In this document: positions 1 through 10,610 of the stretch, in pieces
Layout of the letters: the number at the start of each line of letters is the position of its first letter
Position numbering within the stretch: the first letter of the stretch is position 1
Assembly (NCBI GenBank): GCA_016786615.1
Contig: JAEUVX010000002.1
Coordinates: forward strand, 1-64,000
Reading direction: 5' to 3'
Length of the DNA stretch: 64,000 nucleotides
Origin: Flavipsychrobacter sp.
Lineage (GTDB): Bacteria > Bacteroidota > Bacteroidia > Chitinophagales > Chitinophagaceae
Notes under the pieces: generated by a model
Database searches by the model: none
The model's input: only the letters and a program-made list of their open reading frames with translations
What the model was told of the DNA's origin: nothing
Made by a program: the position numbers and the translations under genes

Positions 1-762
1 GGAAGTAAACAAGGCACTGTTATTGAGTGTATAGGGTACTACGAAAGTATCACCCGCACATATCATACTATCCGTGTACAGGTTGTTGATGCCGGAGGCT
101 GCTTTCACTACTACTGAATCGTAGTAGTAGTAGGCAGCACCGGTGCCTGTAAATGACATACTACTACCTGGCATAAATTTGCCAATAACAATATTATCAT
201 AAGCAGAATCTGCAGTGAAGTATTGTGTTACCCTTACCCAGTTTTGTGTGTCAGCCAGAATACCATAACTGGCATAGCTAACCTGTGGAACAAGAGATGT
301 AACTGTACCTGAGGTACCAGTAAGAGTCGCAGTTGGCCCATTGTCGTAAAACAAAATACCCAGACAATTACAAGCACTTTGCGAGTTATTAGATCTGTTA
401 ACAGACATAGATACTTCGTAAGTAGTACCTATAAGCATTGGTGTTATTGGTGCAGTAATATATTCAGTGTAAGAATCCGGAAAACCGGTTGAAGTATAGG
501 CGTATCCACCCATATAGGCATTGCCACTTGCAGCATGTTGATATCCGAAAAGATTCGCAGGCACACTTACTGTAGTTGCAGCACAACCATTTAAATAATC
601 GGACGTGGCAACATGGTATTGGCGCCATGGTGGAGCTAAAGTAACCTGGCTGGCAGTAGTCGGACAAGTCGTATATGTTTCAAAATCACCATTTGGTACC
701 AGGTTTTGTGCATTTGCACAAATAGTTACCAGTAGCATGAACATGCTCAAAATATTTTTCAT
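1..762 (-). CDS. Secreted protein, N-terminal part (runs off the window)
   Basis: This minus-strand reading frame stays open from an ATG to the edge of the window, giving 254 residues without a stop. The first 19 residues (a lysine, a hydrophobic run, then ANAQ) are a clear Sec signal peptide. The mature protein begins LVPNGDFE, an opening often seen in secreted Bacteroidota proteins that later carry a C-terminal T9SS or gliding-type signal. The visible part is rich in Thr, Ser, Gly, Asn and Tyr and looks like a beta-sandwich that may bind a surface or carbohydrate. The C-terminus, which would tell the sorting type, is outside the window. I do not recognise a specific family, so no function is given. 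Confidence 0.8.
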   Translation of the reverse strand, partial: MKNILSMFMLLVTICANAQNLVPNGDFETYTTCPTTASQVTLAPPWRQYHVATSDYLNGCAATTVSVPANLFGYQHAASGNAYMGGYAYTSTGFPDSYTEYITAPITPMLIGTTYEVSMSVNRSNNSQSACNCLGILFYDNGPTATLTGTSGTVTSLVPQVSYASYGILADTQNWVRVTQYFTADSAYDNIVIGKFMPGSSMSFTGTGAAYYYYDSVVVKAASGINNLYTDSMICAGDTFVVPYTLNNSALFTS

Positions 763-776
763 AAGACTGTATCTGC

Positions 777-809
777 GAAATATAGTGGCTAAAGTTAATA
801 TTAATCAAA
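777..809 (-). promoter_or_regulatory. Candidate Bacteroidota sigma-A promoter of the secreted-protein gene
   Basis: Read on the minus strand there is TTTG, 21 bases, then TATATTTC. This fits the Bacteroidota -33 TTTG / -7 TAnnTTTG pattern except for the last base. The predicted start would leave a 5' leader of only about 8-10 nt, which is short, so the call is tentative. Confidence 0.4.
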
Positions 810-832
810 TGGCAGTTTATTAAAGCCCTATT

Positions 833-859
833 AAAAAAGCGGCTCATTGCCGCTTTTTT
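833..859 (-). terminator. Rho-independent terminator after the prolyl oligopeptidase gene
   Basis: A GCGGC / GCCGC stem with a 5-nt loop is flanked by six A and six T. It lies 9 nt beyond the stop of the downstream-pointing peptidase gene. The symmetric A/T flanks mean it could work in both directions. Confidence 0.8.
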
Positions 860-868
860 AACTTCAAG

Positions 869-3031
869 TTATTTGCCTTTGTACGTAAGCCCCATATTGT
901 GGAGCATAAAGGCCCATTTATCGGCGTGTTCCTGAATTATCATTGCCGTTGGTTTGCCCGCACCATGCCCTGCTTTTGTTTCAATACGTATCAGCATCGG
1001 TTTAGCAGTTGTTTCTCTCTGAACCGCCTGCATAGCTGCAGCAAATTTAAACGAATGCGCAGGCACTACCCTGTCATCATGGTCTGCTGTCATAATCATA
1101 GTAGCAGGATAAGCAGTACCCGGTTTTGCATTATGAACAGGTGAATATTTCAATAGATATTCAAACATTTCTTTACTATCATCAGCAGTACCATAATCGT
1201 ATGACCATCCGGCACCGGCTGTAAACTTGTGATAACGCAACATATCCAGTACGCCAACCGCAGGAAATGCTACAGCATATAAATCAGGGCGTTGTGTGAT
1301 GCAGGCACCTACCAATAGTCCGCCGTTGCTGCCACCTGATATTGCCAAGTATTCGCTTGATGTATATTTTTCTGCAATAAGGTATTCCGCAGCAGCAATA
1401 AAATCATCAAATACATTTTGCTTTTTTGTCTTTATGCCACCGTTATGCCATTCATCGCCATACTCGCCACCACCACGTAAATTGGCAACTGCATACACAC
1501 CACCATTCTCCATAAATACAAGGTTGCTGATACTGAAAGAAGGTGTAAGGCTGACATTGAAACCACCATAACCATATAACATGGTTGCATTCTTACCATT
1601 TTTCAACATGCCTTTTTTGTATGTGATAATCATAGGCACTTTCGTACCATCTTTAGAGGTATAAAAAACCTGCTTGCTTTCATACAATGAAGGATCAAAC
1701 TTTACCCCCGGTTTTTTATACAATGTTGATTTGCCTGTTGCTATGTCATACTTAAAAATCGTAGTAGGATAAACATAAGAAGTATAGCTGTAATACAGTT
1801 CTTTCTCCTCTTTTTTACCACCAAAACCACCTGCAGAACCAAGGCCGGGCAACTGTATAGTACGTTCCTGTTTGCCATCGAGGCTGTATTGATACACCTG
1901 AGAAACAGCGTCTTTCAGATACTGCGCGAAAAACTTTCTGCCACAGGTACTTACAGTTAGCGGAAATTTAGTTTCAGGAATTACATCTGTCCATGTTGTT
2001 ATATCTTTATTATCCGCATTGGTAACTATAAGTTTCCTGTTTGGAGCATTCAGGTTGGTAAGTATATACAGCTTTCCGTTTTCGGCATATACCACATCGT
2101 GCTCGTTTTCAAAACCTGTGATGATTGCCTCAATCCTCGAGTCTTTTTTTGAAAGGTCTTTAATATAAAGCTCATTACCATAAGTAGCATTTGCGGCTGA
2201 TATGATAAGATACTGCTGGTCTTCAGTAACACCGCCGCCTACATACCTGCGTGGCTGTGCATCTCCACCAAACACTAATACATCCGCGCTTTGCGGAGTA
2301 CCCATTTTGTGATAATACAATTTATGGTTCTGTGTCATACCAGAGAGTTGGCTACCAGCCTTGGGCTTGTCGTAGCTGCTGTAGTAGAAGCCATCATTGC
2401 CATACCATGAAAGCCCGCTGAACTTAACATCCATCAGGGTATCACCAATCTGTTTTTTTGTCTTTGTATCCAGCACTATTACCTTGCGCCAGTCGCTGCC
2501 ACCCTCAGAAATCTGGAAAGCACACATTGAACCATCTTTGGTAAAATCTATCCCTGCAAGCGATGTTGTTCCGTCTTTCGAAAAATCATTCGGGTTCAGA
2601 AATACCTCTGCCACACCATTGGCTGACTGCCTGTATAATACAGACTGATTTTGCAGTCCGTCATTTTTATAATAATAAGTATATCCGCCTTCTTTAAACG
2701 GAGCGCCGTATTTTTCATAATTCCATAATTCCGTAAGGCGTGCTTTTATTTTGTCGCGAAACTTAATGCTATCGAGATAAGCATTGGTTGTTGTATTCTG
2801 GCGTTTAACCCAGTCTTTGGTTTCTTCAGACATATCATCTTCCAACCAACGATAGGGGTCTTTAACAGTAGTACCGAAAAAAGTATCGGCTACCGTACCT
2901 TTTTTAGTTTCCGGATATTTATCGGCCGATATGCCCGCATTATACGCTTTTGCCACTGACAATGCAGTAACCTGAGCCTGAGTTTTCTGTACCATGAAAA
3001 TAACAGAGAAGAAAATCAAATACTTTTTCAT
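869..3031 (-). CDS. Prolyl oligopeptidase family serine peptidase (S9A)
   Basis: The protein has about 720 residues, the usual length of prolyl endopeptidase (EC 3.4.21.26), which cleaves short peptides after proline. An N-terminal seven-bladed propeller (roughly residues 70-430) is followed by an alpha/beta hydrolase domain. The nucleophile motif GGSNGG places the catalytic Ser near residue 568. ADHDDRVVP supplies the Asp and ETKAGHGAG the His. A signal peptide (KKYLIFFSVIFMVQKTQAQ) predicts export, probably to the periplasm. I start at the ATG directly before KKYL; an in-frame TTG three codons upstream is a weaker choice. It is a single gene, divergent from the TamB-like gene and closed by a strong terminator. 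Confidence 0.93.
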   Translation of the reverse strand: MKKYLIFFSVIFMVQKTQAQVTALSVAKAYNAGISADKYPETKKGTVADTFFGTTVKDPYRWLEDDMSEETKDWVKRQNTTTNAYLDSIKFRDKIKARLTELWNYEKYGAPFKEGGYTYYYKNDGLQNQSVLYRQSANGVAEVFLNPNDFSKDGTTSLAGIDFTKDGSMCAFQISEGGSDWRKVIVLDTKTKKQIGDTLMDVKFSGLSWYGNDGFYYSSYDKPKAGSQLSGMTQNHKLYYHKMGTPQSADVLVFGGDAQPRRYVGGGVTEDQQYLIISAANATYGNELYIKDLSKKDSRIEAIITGFENEHDVVYAENGKLYILTNLNAPNRKLIVTNADNKDITTWTDVIPETKFPLTVSTCGRKFFAQYLKDAVSQVYQYSLDGKQERTIQLPGLGSAGGFGGKKEEKELYYSYTSYVYPTTIFKYDIATGKSTLYKKPGVKFDPSLYESKQVFYTSKDGTKVPMIITYKKGMLKNGKNATMLYGYGGFNVSLTPSFSISNLVFMENGGVYAVANLRGGGEYGDEWHNGGIKTKKQNVFDDFIAAAEYLIAEKYTSSEYLAISGGSNGGLLVGACITQRPDLYAVAFPAVGVLDMLRYHKFTAGAGWSYDYGTADDSKEMFEYLLKYSPVHNAKPGTAYPATMIMTADHDDRVVPAHSFKFAAAMQAVQRETTAKPMLIRIETKAGHGAGKPTAMIIQEHADKWAFMLHNMGLTYKGK

Positions 3032-3160
3032 ATTTATCAAATAGTATATGGTTGTAAGATAATACAGTTAATCGATATGAAAATCCCCATATCCGTTCAC
3101 CCTATCCAATATTACATGCATGATTAACAAACCTTATAATAATTTATGGAATATGGTTGT

Positions 3161-3168
3161 TATTTTTG
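3161..3168 (+). promoter_or_regulatory. Possible -7 element before the TamB-like gene
   Basis: TATTTTTG matches the Bacteroidota -7 consensus TAnnTTTG and lies about 46 nt before the predicted start. No clear TTTG is found 19-21 nt upstream, so the support is partial. Confidence 0.3.
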
Positions 3169-3214
3169 TAGCTTATATTAAAGTACATCTTATCTGAAAC
3201 GGCTGCTAAAAATA

Positions 3215-6200
3215 TTGCGTAATACTATCCTGATTATCATTGGGTTAGTAATATGCACTATTCTATCCTTAAACTTCACACCAGTTCAAAATTTCGTTGT
3301 AACGAAAGCAACGCAGATTTTAGGAAATAAGCTTGGCACAAAAGTAGCCATACAGCATGTGAGGATAGATTTCCTGAACCATGTATTAATACAGGGATTA
3401 TACATCGAAGACAAATCTCAGGATACACTGGCATACATAGGTGAAGCGAGGGTACGTATTACAGATTGGTTTTTCTTGAAAAAAGGTACCCCTGTGCTGA
3501 AATACGCCGGACTGAAAAATACATACGCACACCTGTACCGCACAAAAACCAGCGAAGACTGGAACTACCAGTTTATCATAGATGCATTTGACACAGGGCC
3601 TTCTACCAAGAAAAAGAAAAAAGGCGGTAACGATTTTGAGATAGACCTTAAAAAGGTAGAACTGGAAAATGTCCGCTTTCACATGGATGATGCATGGGTG
3701 GGCAGTGATATGGATTTTGATGTAGGGGATGCACTAATAGATGCGGAGGAAATAAACTTCAAGGAAAAGCTCATAGACCTGAACAAAATCAGTTTCGGGG
3801 AAGTAGCCATCGTTATGCGCGACTATGATGGCGGACGCCCTCCCCGCCCAAAGAAACCAAAAATCAAAACAATTGACACTACGGCATTTAATAAAGACAA
3901 CTGGAAGATAGTATTAAACTCGTTGCAGTTAGAGGATTGCTACTTTGGCATGGAAATGAGTGAACGCGCACCATCTGCCAATGAGTTTGACACAGACCAT
4001 ATGCGCATCAGCAATATAAATATTGATGCGGAGGAATTAAGTATTACAGGCGATACGTTAAAGGCGAAACTCAACAACCTGAGTGCAAAAGAACGTTGCG
4101 GGTTGATTGTAAAACAATTCAAGGGTGATGTAACGGTATCTCCTAATGCCAGTATTGTAAAGAAACTATTGCTTGAAACAAACCATAGCAAATTGCAACG
4201 CTATTATGCAATGCACTATACCCGTTTTCCTGACTTCGAAGACTATATAAATAAAGTGCGCATGGTAGCGAAACTGGATGATTCGTACCTAGATGTGAAA
4301 GACGTAGCCTACTTTGCACCTGTTTTAAGGCAGTACCCATCCGTTATACAATTATCTGGTAAAATAGATGGTACAGTAGCAGATATTACAGGTAAGAACC
4401 TGTATATATCAGACGGTATTTCTACCGTAAAAGGCAACCTGCGGATGAAAGGGTTACCTGATATTGAAAAGACTTTCATTGATTACCAGAACGGTGAACT
4501 GTATACAAATGCAAAAGGCATATTCCGCTATGCACCCGATTTGAAGAACAATAATGATATTGCAATCGACCAATTAACGAATGTATCTTTTAAAGGAAAC
4601 TTCACAGGTTATATCAACAATTTTGCTTGTACCGGCATATTGGCTACTAACCTTGGTACGATACAGAGCGATGTGAAAATGAAAATACCTGATGGCAAAA
4701 ACAGCAATGCCATTTATAGTGGTACCATTTCAGCAGACAACTTCAATATCGGAGCCCTGCTGAAACAAAGCACATTAGGTACAGTTACATTCAACACAAA
4801 AGTAGATGGCAATTCGTTTGACCCTGCAATTGCCCTTATCAATGTAGATGCATCTGTAAAACACATTGATTTTAACGGGTACAGGTATCAAAACATAACG
4901 CTTGACGGCGCGGTAGAAAAGAATAAATTCGGCGGCAATCTATTAATAGACGACCCAAACCTTGCATTAGCATTTTATGGCAACATTGACCTGAGCCAAA
5001 AGCTTGTACGCATCAATGCCAAAGCCAATTTGCTAAAAAGCAATTTTGCAGCATTGAACCTGTTGAAGGATAGCATTACTGCCACAGCCGATTTCGACCT
5101 TGACTGTGTTGGCAGCAGTATCGATAATTTCTCGGGCTATGCAAAGCTATATAACATCAATATGGTACGCAGCGGGCACAGGCTGGATATAGATTCAGTA
5201 TATGTAAACGCATCAGAAGACGATGGACAAAAACTGATAGTAATAGAAAGTAATGCCCTTACTGCACGTATAAAGGGGCAATATGAATTGAGCAAGCTTC
5301 CCTACTCTTTCCAATATTATTTATCGGGGTATTTGCCAAACTACATCAACAAGCCTACGCAAGAAGCACCACCACAGGATATCAGTTTCAATATAGTAAC
5401 AAAAGAGATAGACAGTCTTTTAGGTATTGTTATCCCTAAAATAAAAGGCTTCAGCGGAGCTACTATTGACGGGAAGCTCAATACATCAAGCCAGCAACTA
5501 CAGCTGAATGCGTTAGTACCTTACGGAGAAGTGAATGGTATAATTTTGAGAGATGTCAGCATTAACGGGACAGGAGATTTTAACAAACTGGCAGTAGATG
5601 CTAAAACACAACGCATTGTAATTGGCGACAGTATATTATCCGGCGCATTGGAAGTAAACACTACACTTGCCAATAATGACCTGAACTTCAGAATAGCAAC
5701 TACATCTGCAGATAAGTATGGAACAGCAACATTGAAAGGAACTGCACACACAAGCAGCGACTCTGTTTGGCTGAACCTGCAACCATCGGAACTATACCTT
5801 AACGACACTAAATGGGATATACCTACGGCTTCACTACTTTATAGCAGTAACTATTTATTCATTAATAAATTTGAGCTGAGCTCCGGAATACAAAGCATCA
5901 ACGTATATTCTAAAAACAGTTTCAGCAACGGCAGTACACCTCCGGTATTTGCAGACATCAAAAACATTGACGTATCGCAAATAGGCAACCTGATAGGATT
6001 CTCAGATTATCAGCTTGACGGACGTATTAATGGCGAACTGAAAGTTGAAGACCTGTTTGGGAACATGCTCATAACAAGCAACATCAGGGCAACGGATGTA
6101 AAAATTGGCACTGATACATTAGGCAACATCATAGTAGCAGGAGGTTATGATGCAGCGAAACAAAAAATACACCTTGATAATACCAGTGGTGTATATCGTG

Positions 6201-8038
6201 GCAATGCATCTATCACTGCATCCGGCGACATGTCTTTTGACAGCACCAGTAAAGAACCACTGAATGGGAAAATACAATTCAACAGTACGCCTATGTCGTG
6301 GTTAAATCCTGTATTGGCAGGGTTTGTAAGTAAAATCAGCGGTACTATCAATGGAGAAATCACTATTGGCGGCAGTGCGGTAAAACCTGACGTTGACGGA
6401 TCGCTTAAGCTTATGGATGCTGCTATGCGTATTGACTTCCTTGGCACTTATTATAACATACCTGCTGCTACTATCGCAATCAACAATACTAAGATAGACC
6501 TCGGTAAAATAACCTTATATGATGTTTATAAAAACACAGCAACATTGTCGGGGCAAATAAAACATGACCGCTTTCAAAAAATGAATCTTGGTATCAATAT
6601 GACTTCGAAAAAGTTTGAAGTGATTAACCTTGAAGAATCTGAAAGTGAATTATTTTACGGGAACCTTATAGCCAGTATTAAATCCTTATCCGTATCAGGA
6701 GATTTAGATAAAATTATATCAATCAACATACTTGGCGCTACCCCGGTTGAAAAATCACATCTGTACCTGCCACTGAGCAGCAGCAGTGGATTAGGCACAT
6801 ATAACTATGTTACCTTCAAAAGCTACGGCACAGAACAACAGATAAAAAAGAAAAGCAGCAGCAAATTATCAATCAGTATAGAAGCATTGGTAAAAGACCT
6901 GTGCGAAGTAAGCCTTGTAATGGACCCTGCAACAGGTGATGCCATCAACGCCAGTGGAAACGGTACACTACGCATAGAAATGCCCGCAGGTAATGATATG
7001 CGTATGAGCGGTGTTTATACCATCAAAGAGGGCGACTATACATTCACCCTAAAACAACTGGCTTTCAAACGAAACTTCAAACTGAACAGCGGCAGTAAGA
7101 TATACTTCAACGGACCTATTGATAATACACAACTTGAAGTAACAGGTAAATACACTACAAAAGCAAGGTTATTTGACCTGCTGAATAACAATGAGAAAAA
7201 ACTTATAGAAAATAATGACAGAGAGCTGGAAGAAGCAAGAGTGACGCAAGATGTAAACATCCTGTTGTTTATGAAAGGGTCGATGGGTACGCCGAGGCTT
7301 ACGTTCCAGTTAGAGCTTCCCAACAGTGGCAGTGTAGGTACTGTTGGTTACAACAAACTGATGTACCTGAACCAAAACGACAGGGAATTGAATAATCAGG
7401 TTGCGTCATTATTACTTATCAATACATTTATACCGGATGACGGTGGACTAGGCAATATCAGTGGAGGAGCTGTATCAGGTGGCATCAGCAATATCAGCCA
7501 GATGCTTTCCGGCCAGGTATCTTCTCAACTTACCAATGTATTGAATAAACTAACAGGAGATGAAAGCCTGAGCATCGACTTTAAGTATAAGAGTTATAGC
7601 CTGAATGAAAAAGGAACTGATGCTTCAAGCCGTAACGAAGTATCACTCGGAGTAAAGAAAAACCTGTTCCGCAATCTTGTAAACGACAGGCTGACACTGG
7701 AAGTAGGTAGCTCTTACGACTGGGGCAAACCGACATCAAACAGGAGCGCAAGCAACTTCAACCCTGTGGGTGATTTCCGTTTACAATACCAGTTTCGCGA
7801 AGGAGGCAACCTGAGAGGTTATATATTCCGTACCAATAACTACGACGTAGTAGATAATCGAAACATAGCACGTGGCGGTGTGGGTATTAACTGGCACAAA
7901 TCATTTAATGCCTTAGGCGAATTCTTCAGAGGCCGAAACTATTTCATAAAGAAACAACAGGAGGAAGCTGAACTGCAACGACAGGAAGACTCTACAAGAG
8001 AAAGTTTACAAAATCAAACAAGGGGTACACAACCATAA
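3215..8038 (+). CDS. TamB-like translocation/assembly module protein (DUF490/AsmA-like)
   Basis: This is a very long envelope protein of 1607 residues. One N-terminal hydrophobic helix (residues 4-22, RNTILIIIG...) anchors it in the inner membrane. The rest is a repetitive beta-rich region of the AsmA/TamB kind, ending in a DUF490-type C-terminal domain (roughly 1180-1560), for example KEGDYTFTLKQLAFKRNF and later VGTVGYNKL. In this family TamB spans the periplasm and works with an Omp85 partner (TamA, or TamL in Bacteroidota), now linked to lipid transport and outer-membrane assembly. No Omp85 gene is adjacent here. The start is a TTG: the frame is open about 30 nt further upstream but contains no ATG. 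The C-terminus is charged and low in complexity (KKQQEEAELQRQEDSTRES). Confidence 0.88.
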   Translation: MRNTILIIIGLVICTILSLNFTPVQNFVVTKATQILGNKLGTKVAIQHVRIDFLNHVLIQGLYIEDKSQDTLAYIGEARVRITDWFFLKKGTPVLKYAGLKNTYAHLYRTKTSEDWNYQFIIDAFDTGPSTKKKKKGGNDFEIDLKKVELENVRFHMDDAWVGSDMDFDVGDALIDAEEINFKEKLIDLNKISFGEVAIVMRDYDGGRPPRPKKPKIKTIDTTAFNKDNWKIVLNSLQLEDCYFGMEMSERAPSANEFDTDHMRISNINIDAEELSITGDTLKAKLNNLSAKERCGLIVKQFKGDVTVSPNASIVKKLLLETNHSKLQRYYAMHYTRFPDFEDYINKVRMVAKLDDSYLDVKDVAYFAPVLRQYPSVIQLSGKIDGTVADITGKNLYISDGISTVKGNLRMKGLPDIEKTFIDYQNGELYTNAKGIFRYAPDLKNNNDIAIDQLTNVSFKGNFTGYINNFACTGILATNLGTIQSDVKMKIPDGKNSNAIYSGTISADNFNIGALLKQSTLGTVTFNTKVDGNSFDPAIALINVDASVKHIDFNGYRYQNITLDGAVEKNKFGGNLLIDDPNLALAFYGNIDLSQKLVRINAKANLLKSNFAALNLLKDSITATADFDLDCVGSSIDNFSGYAKLYNINMVRSGHRLDIDSVYVNASEDDGQKLIVIESNALTARIKGQYELSKLPYSFQYYLSGYLPNYINKPTQEAPPQDISFNIVTKEIDSLLGIVIPKIKGFSGATIDGKLNTSSQQLQLNALVPYGEVNGIILRDVSINGTGDFNKLAVDAKTQRIVIGDSILSGALEVNTTLANNDLNFRIATTSADKYGTATLKGTAHTSSDSVWLNLQPSELYLNDTKWDIPTASLLYSSNYLFINKFELSSGIQSINVYSKNSFSNGSTPPVFADIKNIDVSQIGNLIGFSDYQLDGRINGELKVEDLFGNMLITSNIRATDVKIGTDTLGNIIVAGGYDAAKQKIHLDNTSGVYRGNASITASGDMSFDSTSKEPLNGKIQFNSTPMSWLNPVLAGFVSKISGTINGEITIGGSAVKPDVDGSLKLMDAAMRIDFLGTYYNIPAATIAINNTKIDLGKITLYDVYKNTATLSGQIKHDRFQKMNLGINMTSKKFEVINLEESESELFYGNLIASIKSLSVSGDLDKIISINILGATPVEKSHLYLPLSSSSGLGTYNYVTFKSYGTEQQIKKKSSSKLSISIEALVKDLCEVSLVMDPATGDAINASGNGTLRIEMPAGNDMRMSGVYTIKEGDYTFTLKQLAFKRNFKLNSGSKIYFNGPIDNTQLEVTGKYTTKARLFDLLNNNEKKLIENNDRELEEARVTQDVNILLFMKGSMGTPRLTFQLELPNSGSVGTVGYNKLMYLNQNDRELNNQVASLLLINTFIPDDGGLGNISGGAVSGGISNISQMLSGQVSSQLTNVLNKLTGDESLSIDFKYKSYSLNEKGTDASSRNEVSLGVKKNLFRNLVNDRLTLEVGSSYDWGKPTSNRSASNFNPVGDFRLQYQFREGGNLRGYIFRTNNYDVVDNRNIARGGVGINWHKSFNALGEFFRGRNYFIKKQQEEAELQRQEDSTRESLQNQTRGTQP

Positions 8039-8046
8039 GCTGCAAC

Positions 8047-9225
8047 TCATGCAAGCTCCATAAGATATGCCTCTAATGTTTTTGCTACGCTATCCCAGCT
8101 AAAACACGACTGCATTACATGTATGCCTTTAGCACCTGTATCTTCGCGCAGTGATTGATTGTTTAATAACTCAATTACACTATTGGCAAAAGCCTGTGGT
8201 TCTGTTTGCATGATTGCCCCCTCCCCGCTTTCAATACCCAAGCCCTTAAAACCGATATTAGAACATACCACGGGCACACCCATTGCCATTGCTTCCAGTA
8301 CTTTATTTTGCGTACCCGCACCAAACCTTAGCGGAGCAACAACCACACTGGCCTGATTATATACTGCTGCAAGGTCTTTGATAAAACCTGTCACCTTTAC
8401 ACTATCACTTGCCAAATCCTGTACTTTTTTTACCGGTCTTTGTCCTGCAATAATAAACTGCACCTGCGGATGATATTGCTGAATAAGCGGTAACACATCT
8501 TGTACAAAATACTGCACCGCATCTACATTGGGGGCATAGTCCATATTGCCTGTAAACAACAATGTATGATTGTGGCTATAATCATGCCCACCTGCTTTGA
8601 AAGTATCTAAATCTACTCCATTGGGCAGCAACTTGATATTATCTATTTTATGTTTGTCCTTTAAATAAGCTAAATCTTCAGCAGAACAAACTAAGGACAT
8701 GTTGTATTGCTGCATTATCCTTTCATACTGCAATACACGCTTTTGTTCTATCGTTTCGAATAGTTTCAGGAATGGATTTTTCTGTGCTTTCATTCTCCGC
8801 TCCCAGTACAAAGAAAAAGCATCCGGCATATCCAATATACGAGGCAGTTCTTTATGTGCAGCAAGATAAGGGCTCATACGCAAGTGCTGCACATGTATTG
8901 CATCAAACTTATCTGCCTGTAATACTTCAGTAAGTTTTTGCTGCATGGCAGCCGATTTGAAATACAATACTTGCAGTGGTGTTTTATCCCACAATGCAGA
9001 CAAGCAATTGGCAGCAGAGCGCCATTTAGGAAGATATATGAAATGTACTTTGGTAAATATTTTTTCCAGTTCGGCTTTGTAAGTAAGGTCTTCTTCTGTT
9101 TGCGCAAATGTGAGCAAATGTAATTCATGAGATTTCGACAACCTTTTTGCGAGGTTATAAATCTTCAGTTTATCGCCCCTGTATGGAGGATATGGTACAC
9201 GATTGGCAAAAAAGAGAAACTTCAA
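8047..9225 (-). CDS. Glycosyltransferase, GT4 family (Stp1-like)
   Basis: The protein has 392 residues and a GT-B layout. The N-terminus FLFFANRVPYPPYRGDKLK is the signature of sugar transferases related to Stp1/TIGR03087, known from exopolysaccharide clusters. The C-terminal donor-binding part has FGAGTQNKVLEAMAMGVPVV, the GT4 pattern with E as the nucleotide-sugar contact. No signal peptide is seen, so it is a cytosolic or membrane-associated enzyme for surface polysaccharide or glycolipid. It meets the TamB-like gene tail to tail with only 8 nt between them and shares its direction with ribBA and another NRVPYP-type transferase. The sugar and acceptor cannot be read from the sequence. Confidence 0.85.
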   Translation of the reverse strand: MKFLFFANRVPYPPYRGDKLKIYNLAKRLSKSHELHLLTFAQTEEDLTYKAELEKIFTKVHFIYLPKWRSAANCLSALWDKTPLQVLYFKSAAMQQKLTEVLQADKFDAIHVQHLRMSPYLAAHKELPRILDMPDAFSLYWERRMKAQKNPFLKLFETIEQKRVLQYERIMQQYNMSLVCSAEDLAYLKDKHKIDNIKLLPNGVDLDTFKAGGHDYSHNHTLLFTGNMDYAPNVDAVQYFVQDVLPLIQQYHPQVQFIIAGQRPVKKVQDLASDSVKVTGFIKDLAAVYNQASVVVAPLRFGAGTQNKVLEAMAMGVPVVCSNIGFKGLGIESGEGAIMQTEPQAFANSVIELLNNQSLREDTGAKGIHVMQSCFSWDSVAKTLEAYLMELA

Positions 9226-9252
9226 AACGGCGTTGCAGTTTTGTGCAAAATA

Positions 9253-10452
9253 CTATTTTAATATTTCGTGTCCCAGTTTGTCGCGTTTTGTTTGCAGGTA
9301 AAACTCGTTATGCGGATTGGGTGCTATCTCAATAGCAACATTATCTACTATCTCTAAACCATAACCCAATAACCCTGCACGCTTGCGTGGATTATTGCTC
9401 ATCAGGCGTATTTTTGAAACACCCATGTATCGCAATATCTGTGCACCAACACCGTAATCGCGTTGGTCGTTTTTAAACCCTAATGCAAGATTAGCTTCTA
9501 CAGTGTCTTTACCTTCTTCCTGTAGTTTATATGCTTTCAGTTTGTTCAAAAGGCCTATTCCCCTGCCTTCCTGATTCATATATATTACTAACCCTTTACC
9601 TTCAGCCTCTACCATTTCCATGGCTTTTTGCAGTTGGTCGCCGCAATCGCAACGTAGCGAATGAAGGATATCACCCGTAAAGCAAGAACTATGCACACGT
9701 ACCAATACAGGTTCATCTTTAGTCCAATCACCTTTCTTCAATGCCAGATGTTGTTCACCGGTATTTGTCTGACGGAATGCTATTAATTCAAAATTGCCAT
9801 GCTTGGTAGGCATTTGTACACGCACTTCTTCTTCTATCAGGCTTTCAGTGCGTAGGCGGTATTCAATCAGGTCTTTTATCGAAATTATTTTAAGGTCGAA
9901 TTTCTTAGCTATCTCCAGCAATTCGGGCAGGCGTGCCATGGTACCATCATCATTCATGATTTCCACTAATACACCTGCAGGTTCGAAACCTGCAAGACGT
10001 GCTAAATCAACTGTAGCCTCGGTATGTCCAGAACGGCGCAAAACACCTTCACTCCTTGCCCTTAAAGGGAAAATATGGCCCGGGCGGCCTAAATCTTCCG
10101 GTTTTGTGTTTGGGTCTATCAAAGCCTGTACCGTTTTAGCACGGTCATGTGCAGATATACCTGTAGTACAACCATGCCCTATCAAATCAACAGATACAGT
10201 AAACGGTGTCTGATGCAATACTGTGTTGTTCTGTACCATCAGGTTCAGGTTCAGTTCTGCGCAACGCTCTTCTGTTATAGGTGCACATATCAAACCACGT
10301 CCGTGTTTTGACATGAAATTGATTATTTCGGGAGTAACATTGTGCGCGGCAGTAACAAAATCACCTTCATTCTCACGGTCCTCGTCGTCAACAACAATCA
10401 ATAATTTGCCATTACGGAGGTCTTCCAGCGCTGATTCAATAGTATCTAACAT
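9253..10452 (-). CDS. ribBA: Bifunctional 3,4-dihydroxy-2-butanone 4-phosphate synthase / GTP cyclohydrolase II
   Basis: The 399 residues match the fused riboflavin enzyme. The N-terminal RibB half (about 1-200) shows [10 protein letters not shown] and [13 protein letters not shown], and makes dihydroxybutanone phosphate from ribulose 5-phosphate. The C-terminal RibA half shows the zinc motif C-x10-C-x-C within [15 protein letters not shown] and the loop [13 protein letters not shown], and opens GTP to the pyrimidine precursor. Together they feed both branches of riboflavin synthesis in the cytosol. The gene stands alone among glycosyltransferases, with no other rib gene nearby. I looked for an FMN riboswitch in the short upstream region and saw none. 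All key motifs of both halves are present. Confidence 0.97.
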   Translation of the reverse strand: MLDTIESALEDLRNGKLLIVVDDEDRENEGDFVTAAHNVTPEIINFMSKHGRGLICAPITEERCAELNLNLMVQNNTVLHQTPFTVSVDLIGHGCTTGISAHDRAKTVQALIDPNTKPEDLGRPGHIFPLRARSEGVLRRSGHTEATVDLARLAGFEPAGVLVEIMNDDGTMARLPELLEIAKKFDLKIISIKDLIEYRLRTESLIEEEVRVQMPTKHGNFELIAFRQTNTGEQHLALKKGDWTKDEPVLVRVHSSCFTGDILHSLRCDCGDQLQKAMEMVEAEGKGLVIYMNQEGRGIGLLNKLKAYKLQEEGKDTVEANLALGFKNDQRDYGVGAQILRYMGVSKIRLMSNNPRKRAGLLGYGLEIVDNVAIEIAPNPHNEFYLQTKRDKLGHEILK

Positions 10453-10499
10453 ATAATTATTTCAAGTGTACCTGATATCTTAAACAAAATATCAAGATG

Positions 10500-10507
10500 C
10501 AAAGTTA
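10500..10507 (-). promoter_or_regulatory. ribBA: Candidate -7 element before ribBA
   Basis: On the minus strand this is TAACTTTG, an exact match to TAnnTTTG, about 50 nt before the ribBA start. A TTTG at -33 is not evident. Confidence 0.4.
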
Positions 10508-10610
10508 CAATGTATTGCATGTAAATAGCGTATATAGCTATCAATAATGATAATGAAATAGACGAAACGGTAAAAATCTATACCCGAAACTGATACATAT
10601 TATAAGGCTT

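Noticed and set aside
9794-10213. 139-codon frame opposite ribBA
   Set aside because: It is a shadow of the conserved ribBA frame, rich in Ser/Arg with no start signal.
10453-10610. FMN riboswitch before ribBA
   Set aside because: The gap is only 158 nt and AT-rich, and none of the conserved RFN-element helices could be recognised.
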